A DNA stretch of 45,481 nucleotides from an uncultured Clostridia bacterium (GTDB lineage: Bacteria > Bacillota > Clostridia > UBA1381): assembly GCA_947628515.1 (NCBI GenBank), contig CANRAG010000006.1:1-45481 (forward strand). Direction: 5' to 3'. Of the stretch, positions 1-7,577 are shown piece after piece (position 1 is the first letter of the stretch; every line of letters starts with the position of its first letter). Below the pieces are notes generated by a model. The model worked only from the letters and a program-made list of their open reading frames with translations, did no database searches and was not told the origin of the DNA. The position numbers and the translations under genes were made by a program.

Positions 1-418
1 AGCCGAAAATTATTGGGTTTCGGGACTTTATAGAGATGAGCGCTTTAAACATCGTTGTCGAGGTCGGATTGGTGACAGGCGTAACGCCGCAGATCACTCC
101 CACCGGCTCGGCGATAATCTCGTAGTCCTCAAGCTCGTTTTCCGAGATTACGCCGACGGTTTTTTCGTTTTTTATGGAATGGTAAATATACTCGGTAGCG
201 AACATATTCTTTGTTATTTTGTCCTCATATACTCCGCGTCCGGTTTCCTCCACCGCCATTTTTGCAAGCTCCATATGCTTTTCAAGCCCCGCGAGCGTCA
301 TTGCCTTTACCACCGCGTCCACCTGCTCCTGGTCCATTTTCAAGAATTCTGTCAGAGCTTTTTGCGCCTTTTCCACATATCCGTCAATCATTGACGGCAC
401 ATCAACCTTTTCTTCCAT
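1..418 (-). CDS. adhE: Bifunctional acetaldehyde-CoA/alcohol dehydrogenase, N-terminal part (runs off the window)
   Basis: This is the first 139 codons of a large fermentation enzyme that reduces acetyl-CoA to acetaldehyde and then ethanol, regenerating NAD+. What is visible is the start of the aldehyde dehydrogenase domain: a helical N-terminus (MEEKVDVPSMIDGYVEKAQK), a YEDKITKN segment, EPVGVICGVTPVTNPTSTT and the beginning of SRNPIIFG, all characteristic of AdhE-type CoA-acylating aldehyde dehydrogenases. The ATG at 418 is preceded by GGAGG at good spacing. The iron-dependent alcohol dehydrogenase half would lie outside the window, so a stand-alone acetaldehyde dehydrogenase (EutE/PduP type) cannot be excluded. 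A terminator at 503-525 separates it from the upstream operon, so it probably has its own promoter. I found no convincing Rex operator. Confidence 0.9.
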   Translation of the reverse strand, partial: MEEKVDVPSMIDGYVEKAQKALTEFLKMDQEQVDAVVKAMTLAGLEKHMELAKMAVEETGRGVYEDKITKNMFATEYIYHSIKNEKTVGVISENELEDYEIIAEPVGVICGVTPVTNPTSTTMFKALISIKSRNPIIFG

Positions 419-502
419 TGATTTTTCCTCCATATGCCATATGTTAATTGTACGTTTTATTTGTATTATTGGCATTTTTTCGCGCAAAAATACCGCGCAA
501 AC

Positions 503-525
503 AAAAAGAGCGGCCAAAGCCGCTC
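503..525 (-). terminator. Rho-independent terminator of the trmD-comEA-methyltransferase operon
   Basis: Seven-base-pair GC stem (GAGCGGC/GCCGCTC, loop CAAA) followed on the minus strand by five T residues. It lies 14 bases beyond the methyltransferase stop codon and before adhE. Confidence 0.85.
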
Positions 526-538
526 ACGGTGAATATAT

Positions 539-1671
539 TCATTCTTTTATTAATAGATTATACAGCGTGGGCTTAAACCCAAACTCGTCCATGACAGCCC
601 GAACCTCGTCAAGCGCTTTCTTTTTCCCGCTTTCGGGAATATTGGTCTTTACCGCGCGTATCAGAATATTTTTCGGGGTGTGGGACATATCCACAAATTC
701 GAGAAGCTGCGTGCTGTAGCCCTTATACCGCAAAAGATTTCCGCGTATCGCGTCGGTCATAAGCGCGGCGGCCCGCTCCTTCACTATGCCGTAGCGCGTG
801 AGGATGGAAAGCCTGTCGCTTTTCATCTGCCCGTTCAGCTCGTGCTGGCAGCACGGCACGGAAAAATCAGCTCCGCGCCCCAGTTTATCGCGTTGTACAG
901 CGCGAAATCCGTCGCGGTATCGCAGGCGTGCAGGGTTATAACCATATCCGGCTTTTCCTCGCATTTATAGCCGTTTATATCCCCAACCTCGAATTTAAGC
1001 CCGTCGTAGCCGTAGCGCCGCGCCGCCTCGTTACATTCGCGTATAACGTCCGCTTTGAGGTCGAGCCCGGTAATATGCGCTTCGACATGCATTATCTCGG
1101 TAAGATAATAATATACAATAAATGTCAGATACGACTTTCCGCAGCCGAAATCTATTATATTAATCGACTTGTATTCCCTGTTTTTTATCTCGTCGTTTAT
1201 AAACTCGATAAAACGGTTTATCTGCCGGTACTTATCGTACATTGTCCGCACAATTCTGCCCTCGGCGGTGAATATGCCCATATCCGCCAACGGCGGCACT
1301 ATTGTGCCCTCCTCGATTATATACCGCTTCTTTCTGTCCTGCGTTTTCTCCGGAGCGGCGCATATATCAGTCCTTTTCTTCTTATATGATACATGCCCCT
1401 TTTTTGACACGAGTACTATATGCTCCACACCGCGCGTCCATATATTAAGCTGCGCAAAATCCGCTGCCGCCGCAGCTATGAACCCGTTAAGCTCCGTGGC
1501 TTTCATGTTTTTATGAAACGCCTGTTTTTCGGTAAGCCGCTCCGCGATATAGCCCCTATCCGTTTTCGATACCGTTATCTTTTTATATTCCGCACCCTTT
1601 TTGGGTTTGCTCATTGTGAGCTTTATAACTCCCTCGCCAATGGCGGATTTAATAATTTCGTTTATATCCAT
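539..1671 (-). pseudogene. Class I SAM-dependent methyltransferase (Methyltransf_32-like), single frameshift
   Basis: The reading frame opens at an ATG 2 bases after the ComEA-like stop. It shows a SAM-binding motif (IIDFGCGKSYLTF, about residues 172-184), an acidic loop (GLDLK, near 202) and a [10 protein letters not shown] segment. It then runs out of frame at about residue 270. The neighbouring frame continues with [12 protein letters not shown], the conserved block expected next in this methyltransferase family, and reaches a natural end at 539. Adding one T to the T5 run at 862-866 (A5 on the plus strand) restores a continuous protein of about 377 residues. Both halves look intact otherwise, so a recent lesion or a homopolymer sequencing error is more likely than old decay. 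The substrate is unknown; the PCC motif is shared with RNA- and protein-methylating relatives. Confidence 0.8.
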
Positions 1672-1673
1672 AA

Positions 1674-2087
1674 CTATTTCACGCAGATTTTATCCTTTAT
1701 AGCATCAAATTTCTTCTCGCCTATCCCGTTTACGCGCATAAGCTCCTCGACCGTCATAAATTCGCCGTTTTTCTGCCTGAACTCCACAATTCTCTGGGCT
1801 GTGGACTCGCCTATCCCGTCAAGTGTCGCAAGCGCGGCAGCATCGGCGGTATTTATGTTTATCCTGCCGTCCGGCTCCGTTTCGATTTCCGGTTCCGTTT
1901 CACTCTCCGGCTTCGTATCCGGCCTCTGCGCAGTCTCCGCCTCCGGATTTTCCACTCCGTCCGGCAGCTTTTCAACGGTGAACCGGTTTTCATGAACGCG
2001 GTCAAGTATAATGCCGCCGACGGCGAATACAGCCACCGCTACTATGATTGATATTACTCCCGCCTTGCGGCTGAATTTAATCTTCAT
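1674..2087 (-). CDS. ComEA-like membrane-anchored helix-hairpin-helix DNA-binding protein
   Basis: A 137-residue protein with a short basic N-terminus, one transmembrane segment (about residues 9-28), an acidic Pro/Glu/Thr-rich linker (about 40-72) and a C-terminal double helix-hairpin-helix module. That module begins ININTADAAALATLDGIGE and ends VNGIGEKKFDAIKD, the signature of ComEA-type competence DNA receptors. It probably binds double-stranded DNA on the outer face of the membrane. Unlike typical Firmicutes ComEA there is no room for an SLBB domain between membrane and HhH; the linker replaces it. I chose the ATG at 2087 because AGGAGG lies 8 bases upstream, and because the longer frame would lie inside trmD. 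It overlaps the trmD end by 11 bases, suggesting translational coupling. No other competence genes are in the window. Confidence 0.85.
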   Translation of the reverse strand: MKIKFSRKAGVISIIVAVAVFAVGGIILDRVHENRFTVEKLPDGVENPEAETAQRPDTKPESETEPEIETEPDGRININTADAAALATLDGIGESTAQRIVEFRQKNGEFMTVEELMRVNGIGEKKFDAIKDKICVK

Positions 2088-2820
2088 AATATGCCTCCTT
2101 GTTCCTGTTAATAAACTCTGTGTCCTCCTCGGTGAGCCATGCCCTATCAAGCATATCGGGGCGCTTTTTCAGCGTAGCAATAAGCGACTGTTCGTGCTTC
2201 CAGCGTTCGATTAAGCCGTGGTTTCCCGACATGAGCACCTCCGGCACCTCTCTGCCGTGCCACACGCGCGGCTTTGTGTATTGCGGATGCTCCAAAAGCC
2301 CCTGGAAATGCGACTCGTTTTGGAACGAGCCGTCGTTTGCGAGCACGCCCGGAATGAGGCGGGCAACGGCGTCAATCACCGCCATTGCCGGTATTTCTCC
2401 GCCGGTCAGGACGAAATCGCCCAACGATATTTCCGCATCGACAATCTCGTCTATGACGCGCTGGTCTATACCCTCATAATGCCCGCACAGAAGCACGATA
2501 TGCCCATATCTTGCAAGCTCCATCGCCCCGTCCTGGTCAAACACCTTGCCCTGCGGCGACATGAACACGGTATACGGTTTGTAGTCAAGACCCCGCGCAA
2601 TACTCATATACGCCGCATATACAGGCTCCGGCGACATAAGCATACCACCGCCGCCGCTGTAGGGAGTATCGTCAACCTTGCGGTGCTTGTCCTTTGTGAA
2701 ATCGCGTATATCTATGAAGTTCATTTCCAGAAGTCCCGCCTTCCTCGCGCGGCCGATTACGGAATTATCCAGCACGGCGCGGAACATATCCGGAAATAAT
2801 GTGAGCGCGTCAAATCTCAT
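2077..2820 (-). CDS. trmD: tRNA (guanine-37-N1)-methyltransferase TrmD
   Basis: TrmD transfers a methyl group from SAM to G37 of tRNAs reading CNN codons, preventing +1 frameshifting. The 247-residue sequence carries the family hallmarks: MRFDALTLFPDMF at the start, the trefoil-knot SAM site (LLCGHYEGIDQRV, then EISLGDFVLTGGE) and the C-terminal PQYTKPRVWHG segment. A TTG two codons upstream could also start the frame. The ATG at 2820 matches the usual TrmD N-terminus and lies in an 11-base overlap with the end of rimM, so the two are likely translationally coupled. It belongs to the ylxM-ffh-rpsP-khpA-rimM-trmD operon. In many Firmicutes rplS follows; here a ComEA-like gene does. Confidence 0.97.
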   Translation of the reverse strand: MRFDALTLFPDMFRAVLDNSVIGRARKAGLLEMNFIDIRDFTKDKHRKVDDTPYSGGGGMLMSPEPVYAAYMSIARGLDYKPYTVFMSPQGKVFDQDGAMELARYGHIVLLCGHYEGIDQRVIDEIVDAEISLGDFVLTGGEIPAMAVIDAVARLIPGVLANDGSFQNESHFQGLLEHPQYTKPRVWHGREVPEVLMSGNHGLIERWKHEQSLIATLKKRPDMLDRAWLTEEDTEFINRNKEAYYED

Positions 2821-3328
2821 CGTCAAGACCTTCCATTACGTGAACGGTCACTTTGCCGCCCTCTATATCTATTTCCTTTACCACCTCGTCAATCACCGGC
2901 AGCAGAAGGTTTTTCTTTCCCTCGCGCTTTACGTCGTAAATGTCCGACGCGCCGTTGTTTATCACATCCGCGATAACGCCGAGCTTTTCACCCTCCTCGT
3001 TATACACCTCAAGGCCTATAAGGTCCACTATATAATGCACGCCCTCCGGCAGCTCGCCCAGCTCGTCGCGGTCGGCGTAGAGAACGCAGTTTTTATACTG
3101 CTCGACCTCGTTTATGTCGTTAAACTCCGCAAACTTGACTATAAGGTTGTTCTTCTGATACCGTACGTTCTTAACGGTCAGCTTCAGCGTTTCCTTTCGC
3201 GTTTTAAGATACACCGTTTCCAGCGCCTCGAACTCCTCCGGATAATCCATCCATACCGCGACCTTAACCTCGCCGCGCAAGCCGTGGGTGTTTGCAATCT
3301 TTCCAACTTCTAATAAATTATTATTCAT
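2810..3328 (-). CDS. rimM: Ribosome maturation factor RimM
   Basis: RimM binds ribosomal protein S19 and assists maturation of the 30S head. The 172-residue protein has the typical N-terminal barrel start (LEVGKIANTHGLRGEVKV) and the C-terminal PRC-barrel (HYIVDLIGLEVYNEEGEKLG through LLLPVIDEVVKEID). Its length is normal. It sits between khpA (85 bases upstream, with an intervening hairpin at 3371-3391) and trmD (11-base overlap), the standard gene order. Confidence 0.96.
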   Translation of the reverse strand: MNNNLLEVGKIANTHGLRGEVKVAVWMDYPEEFEALETVYLKTRKETLKLTVKNVRYQKNNLIVKFAEFNDINEVEQYKNCVLYADRDELGELPEGVHYIVDLIGLEVYNEEGEKLGVIADVINNGASDIYDVKREGKKNLLLPVIDEVVKEIDIEGGKVTVHVMEGLDDEI

Positions 3329-3370
3329 ATCTATATCCTTTCAGCAAAAATACTGTTATTTAGCAAAACA

Positions 3371-3391
3371 GGCTGTTTCATTGAAACAGCC
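3371..3391 (-). promoter_or_regulatory. Hairpin in the khpA-rimM gap
   Basis: Perfect 9-bp inverted repeat (GGCTGTTTC, loop of 3, GAAACAGCC). Only a short T-rich stretch (TGTTTTG) follows on the minus strand, so this looks like a weak terminator or an mRNA-processing/stability element that tunes the khpA/rimM ratio rather than a full stop. Confidence 0.5.
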
Positions 3392-3413
3392 CTTGGTAAT
3401 TACGATATTCGCG

Positions 3414-3644
3414 TTATACGATATCGACCGAAACCTTCTTGTTCTCGCGGCTTGCCGCAGCTTTTACAACAGTGCGGATCGCTTTCGCAATTCTGCCCTG
3501 CTTACCGATTACCTTACCCATATCGCTTTCGGCTACTCTAAGTTCAAGTGTAATCGCGCTGTCCTCATTCTCAATCTCTGTGATATTTACCTGATCCGGA
3601 TTATCGACAAGCGCTTTGGCGATGATTTCTAAAACCTCTTTCAT
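3414..3644 (-). CDS. khpA: KH-domain RNA-binding protein KhpA
   Basis: A 76-residue single KH-domain protein. The GxxG loop is visible as GKQGRIAKAIR, following the DMGKVI strand. KhpA forms an RNA-binding complex with KhpB/Jag and affects cell division and small-RNA biology in Firmicutes. The length and position between rpsP and rimM are the standard arrangement (ylqC in Bacillus). An in-frame ATG at 3644 lies just downstream of GGAGG. Confidence 0.95.
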   Translation of the reverse strand: MKEVLEIIAKALVDNPDQVNITEIENEDSAITLELRVAESDMGKVIGKQGRIAKAIRTVVKAAASRENKKVSVDIV

Positions 3645-3754
3645 CGTGTTCGCCCTCCATTTTCAAAACGTCCTCAACCTAACGCGTACTAACTTATACC
3701 CACCGCATACGGCGGCTGTATCCGGTAATTACCGCTACTTGGGTAACAACCGGG

Positions 3755-4000
3755 TTAGTCGATGATGTTGGATTTCTTAAGAAGAGCCTTAACGGTATCT
3801 GTCGGCTGCGCGCCGTTTGACAACCACTTCTTAGCTGCATCCGCATCAATCTTAATCGTTGAAGGATTTGTAAGCGGATCGTATGTTCCGATTTCTTCGA
3901 TAAATCTACCGTTTCTCGGTGATCTTGAATCCGCGACAATTACTCTATAAAACGGCGCCTTCTTTGCGCCCATTCTTCTCAATCTGATTTTAACTGCCAT
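3755..4000 (-). CDS. rpsP: 30S ribosomal protein S16
   Basis: An 81-residue protein starting [20 protein letters not shown] and carrying the invariant [17 protein letters not shown] block of S16, which binds 16S rRNA during early 30S assembly. The gene lies 48 bases downstream of ffh, with a GGAGG site before the ATG. About 110 bases separate it from khpA; that gap contains short GC-rich inverted segments but no clear terminator. Confidence 0.98.
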   Translation of the reverse strand: MAVKIRLRRMGAKKAPFYRVIVADSRSPRNGRFIEEIGTYDPLTNPSTIKIDADAAKKWLSNGAQPTDTVKALLKKSNIID

Positions 4001-4048
4001 TGTTTTTCACCTCCTGATAAATTTTATATAATCAATAAATAATATTAA

Positions 4049-5392
4049 TTATCTCTTTGTCTTTCTGAGACGCTTAATCATTCTCTGCTGCTTTCCGCCC
4101 GAGAACTGCTTCATCATCTTCTGCATTTCGTCAAACTGTTTAAGCAGTTGATTTACATCCTGAACCCGCGTTCCGCTGCCCTTGGCAATTCGTATCTTCC
4201 TGTTGGCGGCAATAATTTTCGGATTGCGGCGTTCAGCCATTGTCATGGACTGGATAATGGCCTCCGTATGCAACATTTTCTTCGCGTTCTCCTCCGTATC
4301 GACCGCGTCGAGCATCTTTTTATCCACACCCGGCAGCATCCCGAGTATCTGCGAGAATGAACCGAGTTTCTTTATCTGTTTGAGCTGCTCTAAGAAGTCG
4401 TCCAAATCAAACTGCTGCTTTCTTATCTTAGCTTCAAGCTCCGCCGCGCTCTTCTCGTCAAATTCCGCCTGCGCCTTGTCCACAAGCGAAAGAATATCGC
4501 CCATACCGAGTATTCTCGACGCCATTCTGTCCGGGTGGAAAAGCTCAAGGTCGTTAAGCTTCTCGCCGACGGACGCGAATTTAATCGGCTTGCCCGTTAC
4601 CTGCTTTACCGACAACGCCGCGCCGCCGCGCGTGTCGCCGTCGAGCTTTGAGAGTATAACGCCCGTTATATCGAGCTGCTCGTTAAAGGTCTTTGCCACG
4701 TTTACCGCGTCCTGACCTGTCATAGCGTCAACCACGAGCAGTATTTCCGACGGATCGGTTTCGGACTTGATATCCGAAAGCTCGCGCATAAGCTGCTCGT
4801 CTATATGCAAACGTCCGGCTGTATCGAGTATTACCGGATCATTGCCATGCTTTATAGCGTGCGCCACAGCTTCTTTTGCAATCGTAACCGGACTTATATC
4901 GGTTCCCATTTCAAACACCGGCTGGTTTATCTGCCTGCCCAAAACCTCCAGCTGCTTAACCGCCGCCGGACGGTACACGTCGCAGGCTGCCATAAGCGGC
5001 CGTCTGCCCTGCTTATGCAGATGCAGCGCAAGCTTCGCCGTCGCGGTCGTTTTACCCGCGCCCTGCAAGCCGCACATCATGATTACGCTCGGCGGACGCT
5101 TCGCAAATTCAAGTCTTGCCGTCTCGCCGCCTATCATCTCCGTAAGCTCGTCGTTTACTATCTTGACAAGCTGCTGCGACGGGGTCAGCGATTCAAGTAT
5201 CTCGGCGCCGAGCGCCTTTTCGGAAACCTTGTTTACGAACTCCTTAACAATTTTGAAGTTAACGTCGGCTTCAAGAAGTGCCAGTTTGATTTCGCGCATT
5301 GCGTCCTTGATGTCTTTCTCGCTAAGTCTGCCCTTGCCGCGCAGCTTTTTAAACACGCCTTGCAGCTTATCGCCGAGACTTTCAAAAGCCAT
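4049..5392 (-). CDS. ffh: Signal recognition particle GTPase Ffh (SRP54)
   Basis: Ffh binds signal sequences and 4.5S/6S SRP RNA and delivers ribosomes to FtsY at the membrane. The 447-residue sequence has the N-domain (MAFESLGDKLQGVFKKLRGK), the G-domain P-loop (GLQGAGKTTATAKLA), DTAGRL, SKLDGDTRGG, and a methionine-rich C-terminal M-domain (GMLPGVDKKM, MTMAERRNP, then DEMQKMMKQF) that ends in a basic tail. A GTG three codons upstream would put the GGGAAG ribosome-binding site directly on the start codon, so the ATG at 5392 (8-base spacing) is preferred. It is co-transcribed with ylxM, 25 bases upstream. Confidence 0.98.
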   Translation of the reverse strand: MAFESLGDKLQGVFKKLRGKGRLSEKDIKDAMREIKLALLEADVNFKIVKEFVNKVSEKALGAEILESLTPSQQLVKIVNDELTEMIGGETARLEFAKRPPSVIMMCGLQGAGKTTATAKLALHLHKQGRRPLMAACDVYRPAAVKQLEVLGRQINQPVFEMGTDISPVTIAKEAVAHAIKHGNDPVILDTAGRLHIDEQLMRELSDIKSETDPSEILLVVDAMTGQDAVNVAKTFNEQLDITGVILSKLDGDTRGGAALSVKQVTGKPIKFASVGEKLNDLELFHPDRMASRILGMGDILSLVDKAQAEFDEKSAAELEAKIRKQQFDLDDFLEQLKQIKKLGSFSQILGMLPGVDKKMLDAVDTEENAKKMLHTEAIIQSMTMAERRNPKIIAANRKIRIAKGSGTRVQDVNQLLKQFDEMQKMMKQFSGGKQQRMIKRLRKTKR

Positions 5393-5417
5393 GTACCGCA
5401 CTTCCCTTCATAATCAA

Positions 5418-5753
5418 TTAAATTACAGCGGATATTCCGTCTATCAGCTCCGTAAATCTTTCGCGCTTTTTATCGTCGTCCAACGTCTGCGCCTCGTCGC
5501 GCATCCTTTTAAGCCCGTCGCTTATCTTTGTAAACCTTTCCGCCAGTCCCAGCTTTTGTTCAAAGCCGCGCAGATGCTTCTCGCCCTGCTTCAGAAACGA
5601 CATAACCCCCTGACGGCTTATACCCATTTCATCGGCGATTTCGGCAAGCGACAAATCCTGGTTATAATAGCCGTCAAGCGCACATTCCTGCTTTTTGGTA
5701 AGCAGTCCGCCGTAGAAGTCAAGCAGCAATGCAAGCTTCATATCCTTAGCCAT
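5418..5753 (-). CDS. ylxM: YlxM/p13-like helix-turn-helix protein
   Basis: A 111-residue sigma-factor-like helix-turn-helix protein (LLLDFYGGLLTKKQ, then LAEIADEMGISRQGVMSFLK, residues about 8-55), followed by a charged helical C-terminus. The family is encoded next to ffh throughout Firmicutes and has been linked to SRP function or regulation. Longer in-frame starts exist, but the one at 5792 overlaps the -10 box of the promoter at 5791-5819 and cannot be used. The ATG at 5753 has a GGGG-type site 8 bases upstream. It is the first gene of the operon. Confidence 0.9.
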   Translation of the reverse strand: MAKDMKLALLLDFYGGLLTKKQECALDGYYNQDLSLAEIADEMGISRQGVMSFLKQGEKHLRGFEQKLGLAERFTKISDGLKRMRDEAQTLDDDKKRERFTELIDGISAVI

Positions 5754-5790
5754 TACGCATACCCCGCTGTAAATCATTTTTACTTTACAC

Positions 5791-5819
5791 ATTATAAATC
5801 ATTTATCCCCGTTTGTCAA
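5791..5819 (-). promoter_or_regulatory. Sigma-A promoter of the ylxM-ffh-rpsP-khpA-rimM-trmD operon
   Basis: Perfect consensus on the minus strand: TTGACA (5814-5819), 17-base spacer, TATAAT (5791-5796). Transcription should start near 5784, which fixes the ylxM start downstream. Confidence 0.92.
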
Positions 5820-5927
5820 TAGGCTTATAATAAAAAATCTATGAAAAGTTCCCGCGTTTTTTGTTTATTTTTAACTATGCGCGTTGATATTCCCAAAACG
5901 GCGGCATGAAAACTTTTTTAAAAGGGC

Positions 5928-5956
5928 TTGATTTTTTATTATTCTTGTGTTAGTAT
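5928..5956 (+). promoter_or_regulatory. Sigma-A promoter of the lipoprotein gene
   Basis: TTGATT (5928-5933), 17-base spacer, TAGTAT (5951-5956). The predicted start (about 5963) falls inside the palindrome at 5961-5982. Confidence 0.75.
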
Positions 5957-5960
5957 ATAC

Positions 5961-5982
5961 GATATTGACGCGAGTCAATATC
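5961..5982. promoter_or_regulatory. Operator-like palindrome over the transcription start
   Basis: Perfect 9-bp inverted repeat (GATATTGAC, GCGA, GTCAATATC) beginning 5 bases after the -10 box. Its position would let a dimeric repressor block the promoter; as RNA it could instead form a stabilising 5' hairpin. No regulator is encoded next to it. Confidence 0.55.
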
Positions 5983-6010
5983 TAATCAGGAAAGAAGGGA
6001 TTAAAATATT

Positions 6011-6520
6011 ATGAAAAAAATATTAGCGATAATTTTAACGGCGGCAATGGCGTTTGCGGTTACGGCATGCAAGAACGGGGACGTTACAAGCTCCGACATG
6101 TCGAAGGTTGACGGCAAGGAGCTGGATACGGTAAAGACTGACGGTGTAAACGACACGGACAGCACAGAAATCGGTTCGTTTGAGATAGAGATAGAGGACG
6201 CCAAGGTGATAGATACCGAGGACGGCAAGGCTGTCGTTGTGGAATTTTACTTTAAGAACAACACCCCGTCGGAAAAAACCTTTGACGGAATATTCAAGGT
6301 TGACGCAGAACAGGGCGGAAGCACTCTTAACGGCGCGACGGTTGTCGATGTCGAGGGCGTGGATATTCTCTCAGCCACCACAGCGGTACCCGCCGGCGGA
6401 GACGCGGAGGTTCAGCGCGTATATGAGCTTAATGACGAGGAGAACGAAGTAACGGTAAGAGCCTATGTTTACGGCGAGCCGGAAGGCGGAATGGTAACAA
6501 AAACATTTAAACTTAAATAA
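6011..6520 (+). CDS. DUF5067-type surface lipoprotein
   Basis: A 169-residue lipoprotein. It has a basic start (MKKI), a hydrophobic stretch and the lipobox VTAC, with Cys20 as the predicted lipid anchor. An acidic linker follows, then a beta-rich domain (about residues 54-169) containing DTEDGKAVVVEFYFKNNTPSEKTF and AVPAGGDAEVQRVYEL. This pattern (modified residue or ion-pair strand, NNT turn, ending in an immunoglobulin-like strand) fits the DUF5067 family of Firmicutes surface lipoproteins of unknown function. It is a single-gene unit with its own promoter and a strong terminator, opposite in direction to its neighbours. The GAAGGG site lies 10 bases before the ATG. Confidence 0.8.
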   Translation: MKKILAIILTAAMAFAVTACKNGDVTSSDMSKVDGKELDTVKTDGVNDTDSTEIGSFEIEIEDAKVIDTEDGKAVVVEFYFKNNTPSEKTFDGIFKVDAEQGGSTLNGATVVDVEGVDILSATTAVPAGGDAEVQRVYELNDEENEVTVRAYVYGEPEGGMVTKTFKLK

Positions 6521-6527
6521 ATATATC

Positions 6528-6566
6528 CCAAAACCCCGTCCCGCAAAATGCGGGACGGGGTTTTGG
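6528..6566. terminator. Strong bidirectional terminator between convergent genes
   Basis: Perfect 17-bp stem (CCAAAACCCCGTCCCGC with its complement, loop AAAAT). The T4 and A4 runs inside the stem make it work from both sides, ending the lipoprotein transcript (+) and the carD-isp-HAD/GtrA transcript (-). Confidence 0.92.
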
Positions 6567-6569
6567 ATT

Positions 6570-7565
6570 TCAATCGGTTTTTTTAAATGTAAATATTTTC
6601 ATAATGACAAATGTTACCGGTATTCCTATTATCGCGGCTGCCGCCGACTTGAAAAGCATCGGCAGCTCCGTGAAGGTGCTGCATAGCCATACTATTCCCT
6701 GTTGTATGATAAAATTCGGGATGTATGATATGAAGAATTTAAAATATTTTAACACGCTTAGCTTTCTATCCTTAAACGTAATAAGACTGTTTAATACATA
6801 TCCTATTATATTTGCTCCGAGATAACCGAGGGCAAAGGAAGCGTTGTCCGCGAACAGCGCATTGCCCGTTATAAAGATACGAAACAGCGTCGCAAGCAGT
6901 ATGCACGCAACGGTATTTATGCCGCCCACTATGATGAACACAAGAAATTCCGGATTAAGAAACATATGCTTTAACTTTTCAACCGTCGTTTCCTTATACT
7001 CGTTCCATGGCGTGATATTGTTTTTTCGGACGATATACGCGCTGTCGGCTATTTCGGCAAGCGGCGTATCGCTGAAGCTGTCGGAATAAAAGCTGTCGCA
7101 ATGCTCTATTCCGTATTCGTCCCTAAGACGGATAACCTTTTCCCCGCCATGACAGTTTTGCCCCGTGTATTTGCCGCTGTGCCTGTCCACCCGCGAGGCT
7201 ATCAGGTATTTAATTCCGAGCCGCTTACATATCGGCTTAAGAAGAAATTCGGGCGACGCGGAAATTATTATGTCATTCTCCCGCGCCTGCTTTTTATAAT
7301 AGTCAAGTATATTTTTTTCGTTTCTGTTCCAGTAGTCCTCAAGCGCGTTGTCAATGTCGGGCACATATTTTAAGAATTTATACATCTTTTCTTTGAATTT
7401 GGTTTTTGAGTATATCCCCAACATGTACAGGAAAAATGCCCATAGCGTGGGAATAACGGTTATATACGCTTTTATATAGCGCTTTGCGCAATATTTTATA
7501 AATCCCGCCGTGGAATCGCCGTCATATATTGTTTTGTCAAAATCATAAATATTCAATGCTCTCAT
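6570..7565 (-). CDS. HAD-IB phosphatase fused to a GtrA-like membrane domain
   Basis: A 331-residue two-domain protein. Residues 1 to about 200 form a haloacid-dehalogenase-superfamily phosphatase of the PSPase-like IB type: motif I YDFDKTIYDGDS (nucleophile Asp8), motif II SASPEFL, a lysine in GGEKVIRL and motif IV YSDSFSDTPL. Residues from about 207 form a GtrA-like domain with four membrane helices (FLVFIIVGGINTVACILLAT, GYLGANIIGYVLNSLITFKD, two more, then the typical end FVIMKIFTF). GtrA proteins are thought to flip polyprenyl-phosphate-linked sugars. The gene is 12 bases after ispF, so it is likely co-transcribed with the isoprenoid genes. A role in dephosphorylating or flipping a polyprenyl carrier is an inference from that context and the fusion. 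Confidence 0.9.
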   Translation of the reverse strand: MRALNIYDFDKTIYDGDSTAGFIKYCAKRYIKAYITVIPTLWAFFLYMLGIYSKTKFKEKMYKFLKYVPDIDNALEDYWNRNEKNILDYYKKQARENDIIISASPEFLLKPICKRLGIKYLIASRVDRHSGKYTGQNCHGGEKVIRLRDEYGIEHCDSFYSDSFSDTPLAEIADSAYIVRKNNITPWNEYKETTVEKLKHMFLNPEFLVFIIVGGINTVACILLATLFRIFITGNALFADNASFALGYLGANIIGYVLNSLITFKDRKLSVLKYFKFFISYIPNFIIQQGIVWLCSTFTELPMLFKSAAAAIIGIPVTFVIMKIFTFKKTD

Positions 7566-7577
7566 ACCTCCCGCGCA

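Noticed and set aside
419..502. Rex operator upstream of adhE
   Set aside because: The only symmetric element is CATATG-C-CATATG near the ribosome-binding site; it does not match the TTGTGA/TCACAA or TTGTTAA/TTAACAA pattern.
219..719. Plus-strand open frame across the adhE start and methyltransferase end
   Set aside because: It is the antisense shadow of two clear minus-strand genes, crosses a terminator and has no recognisable protein pattern or ribosome-binding site.
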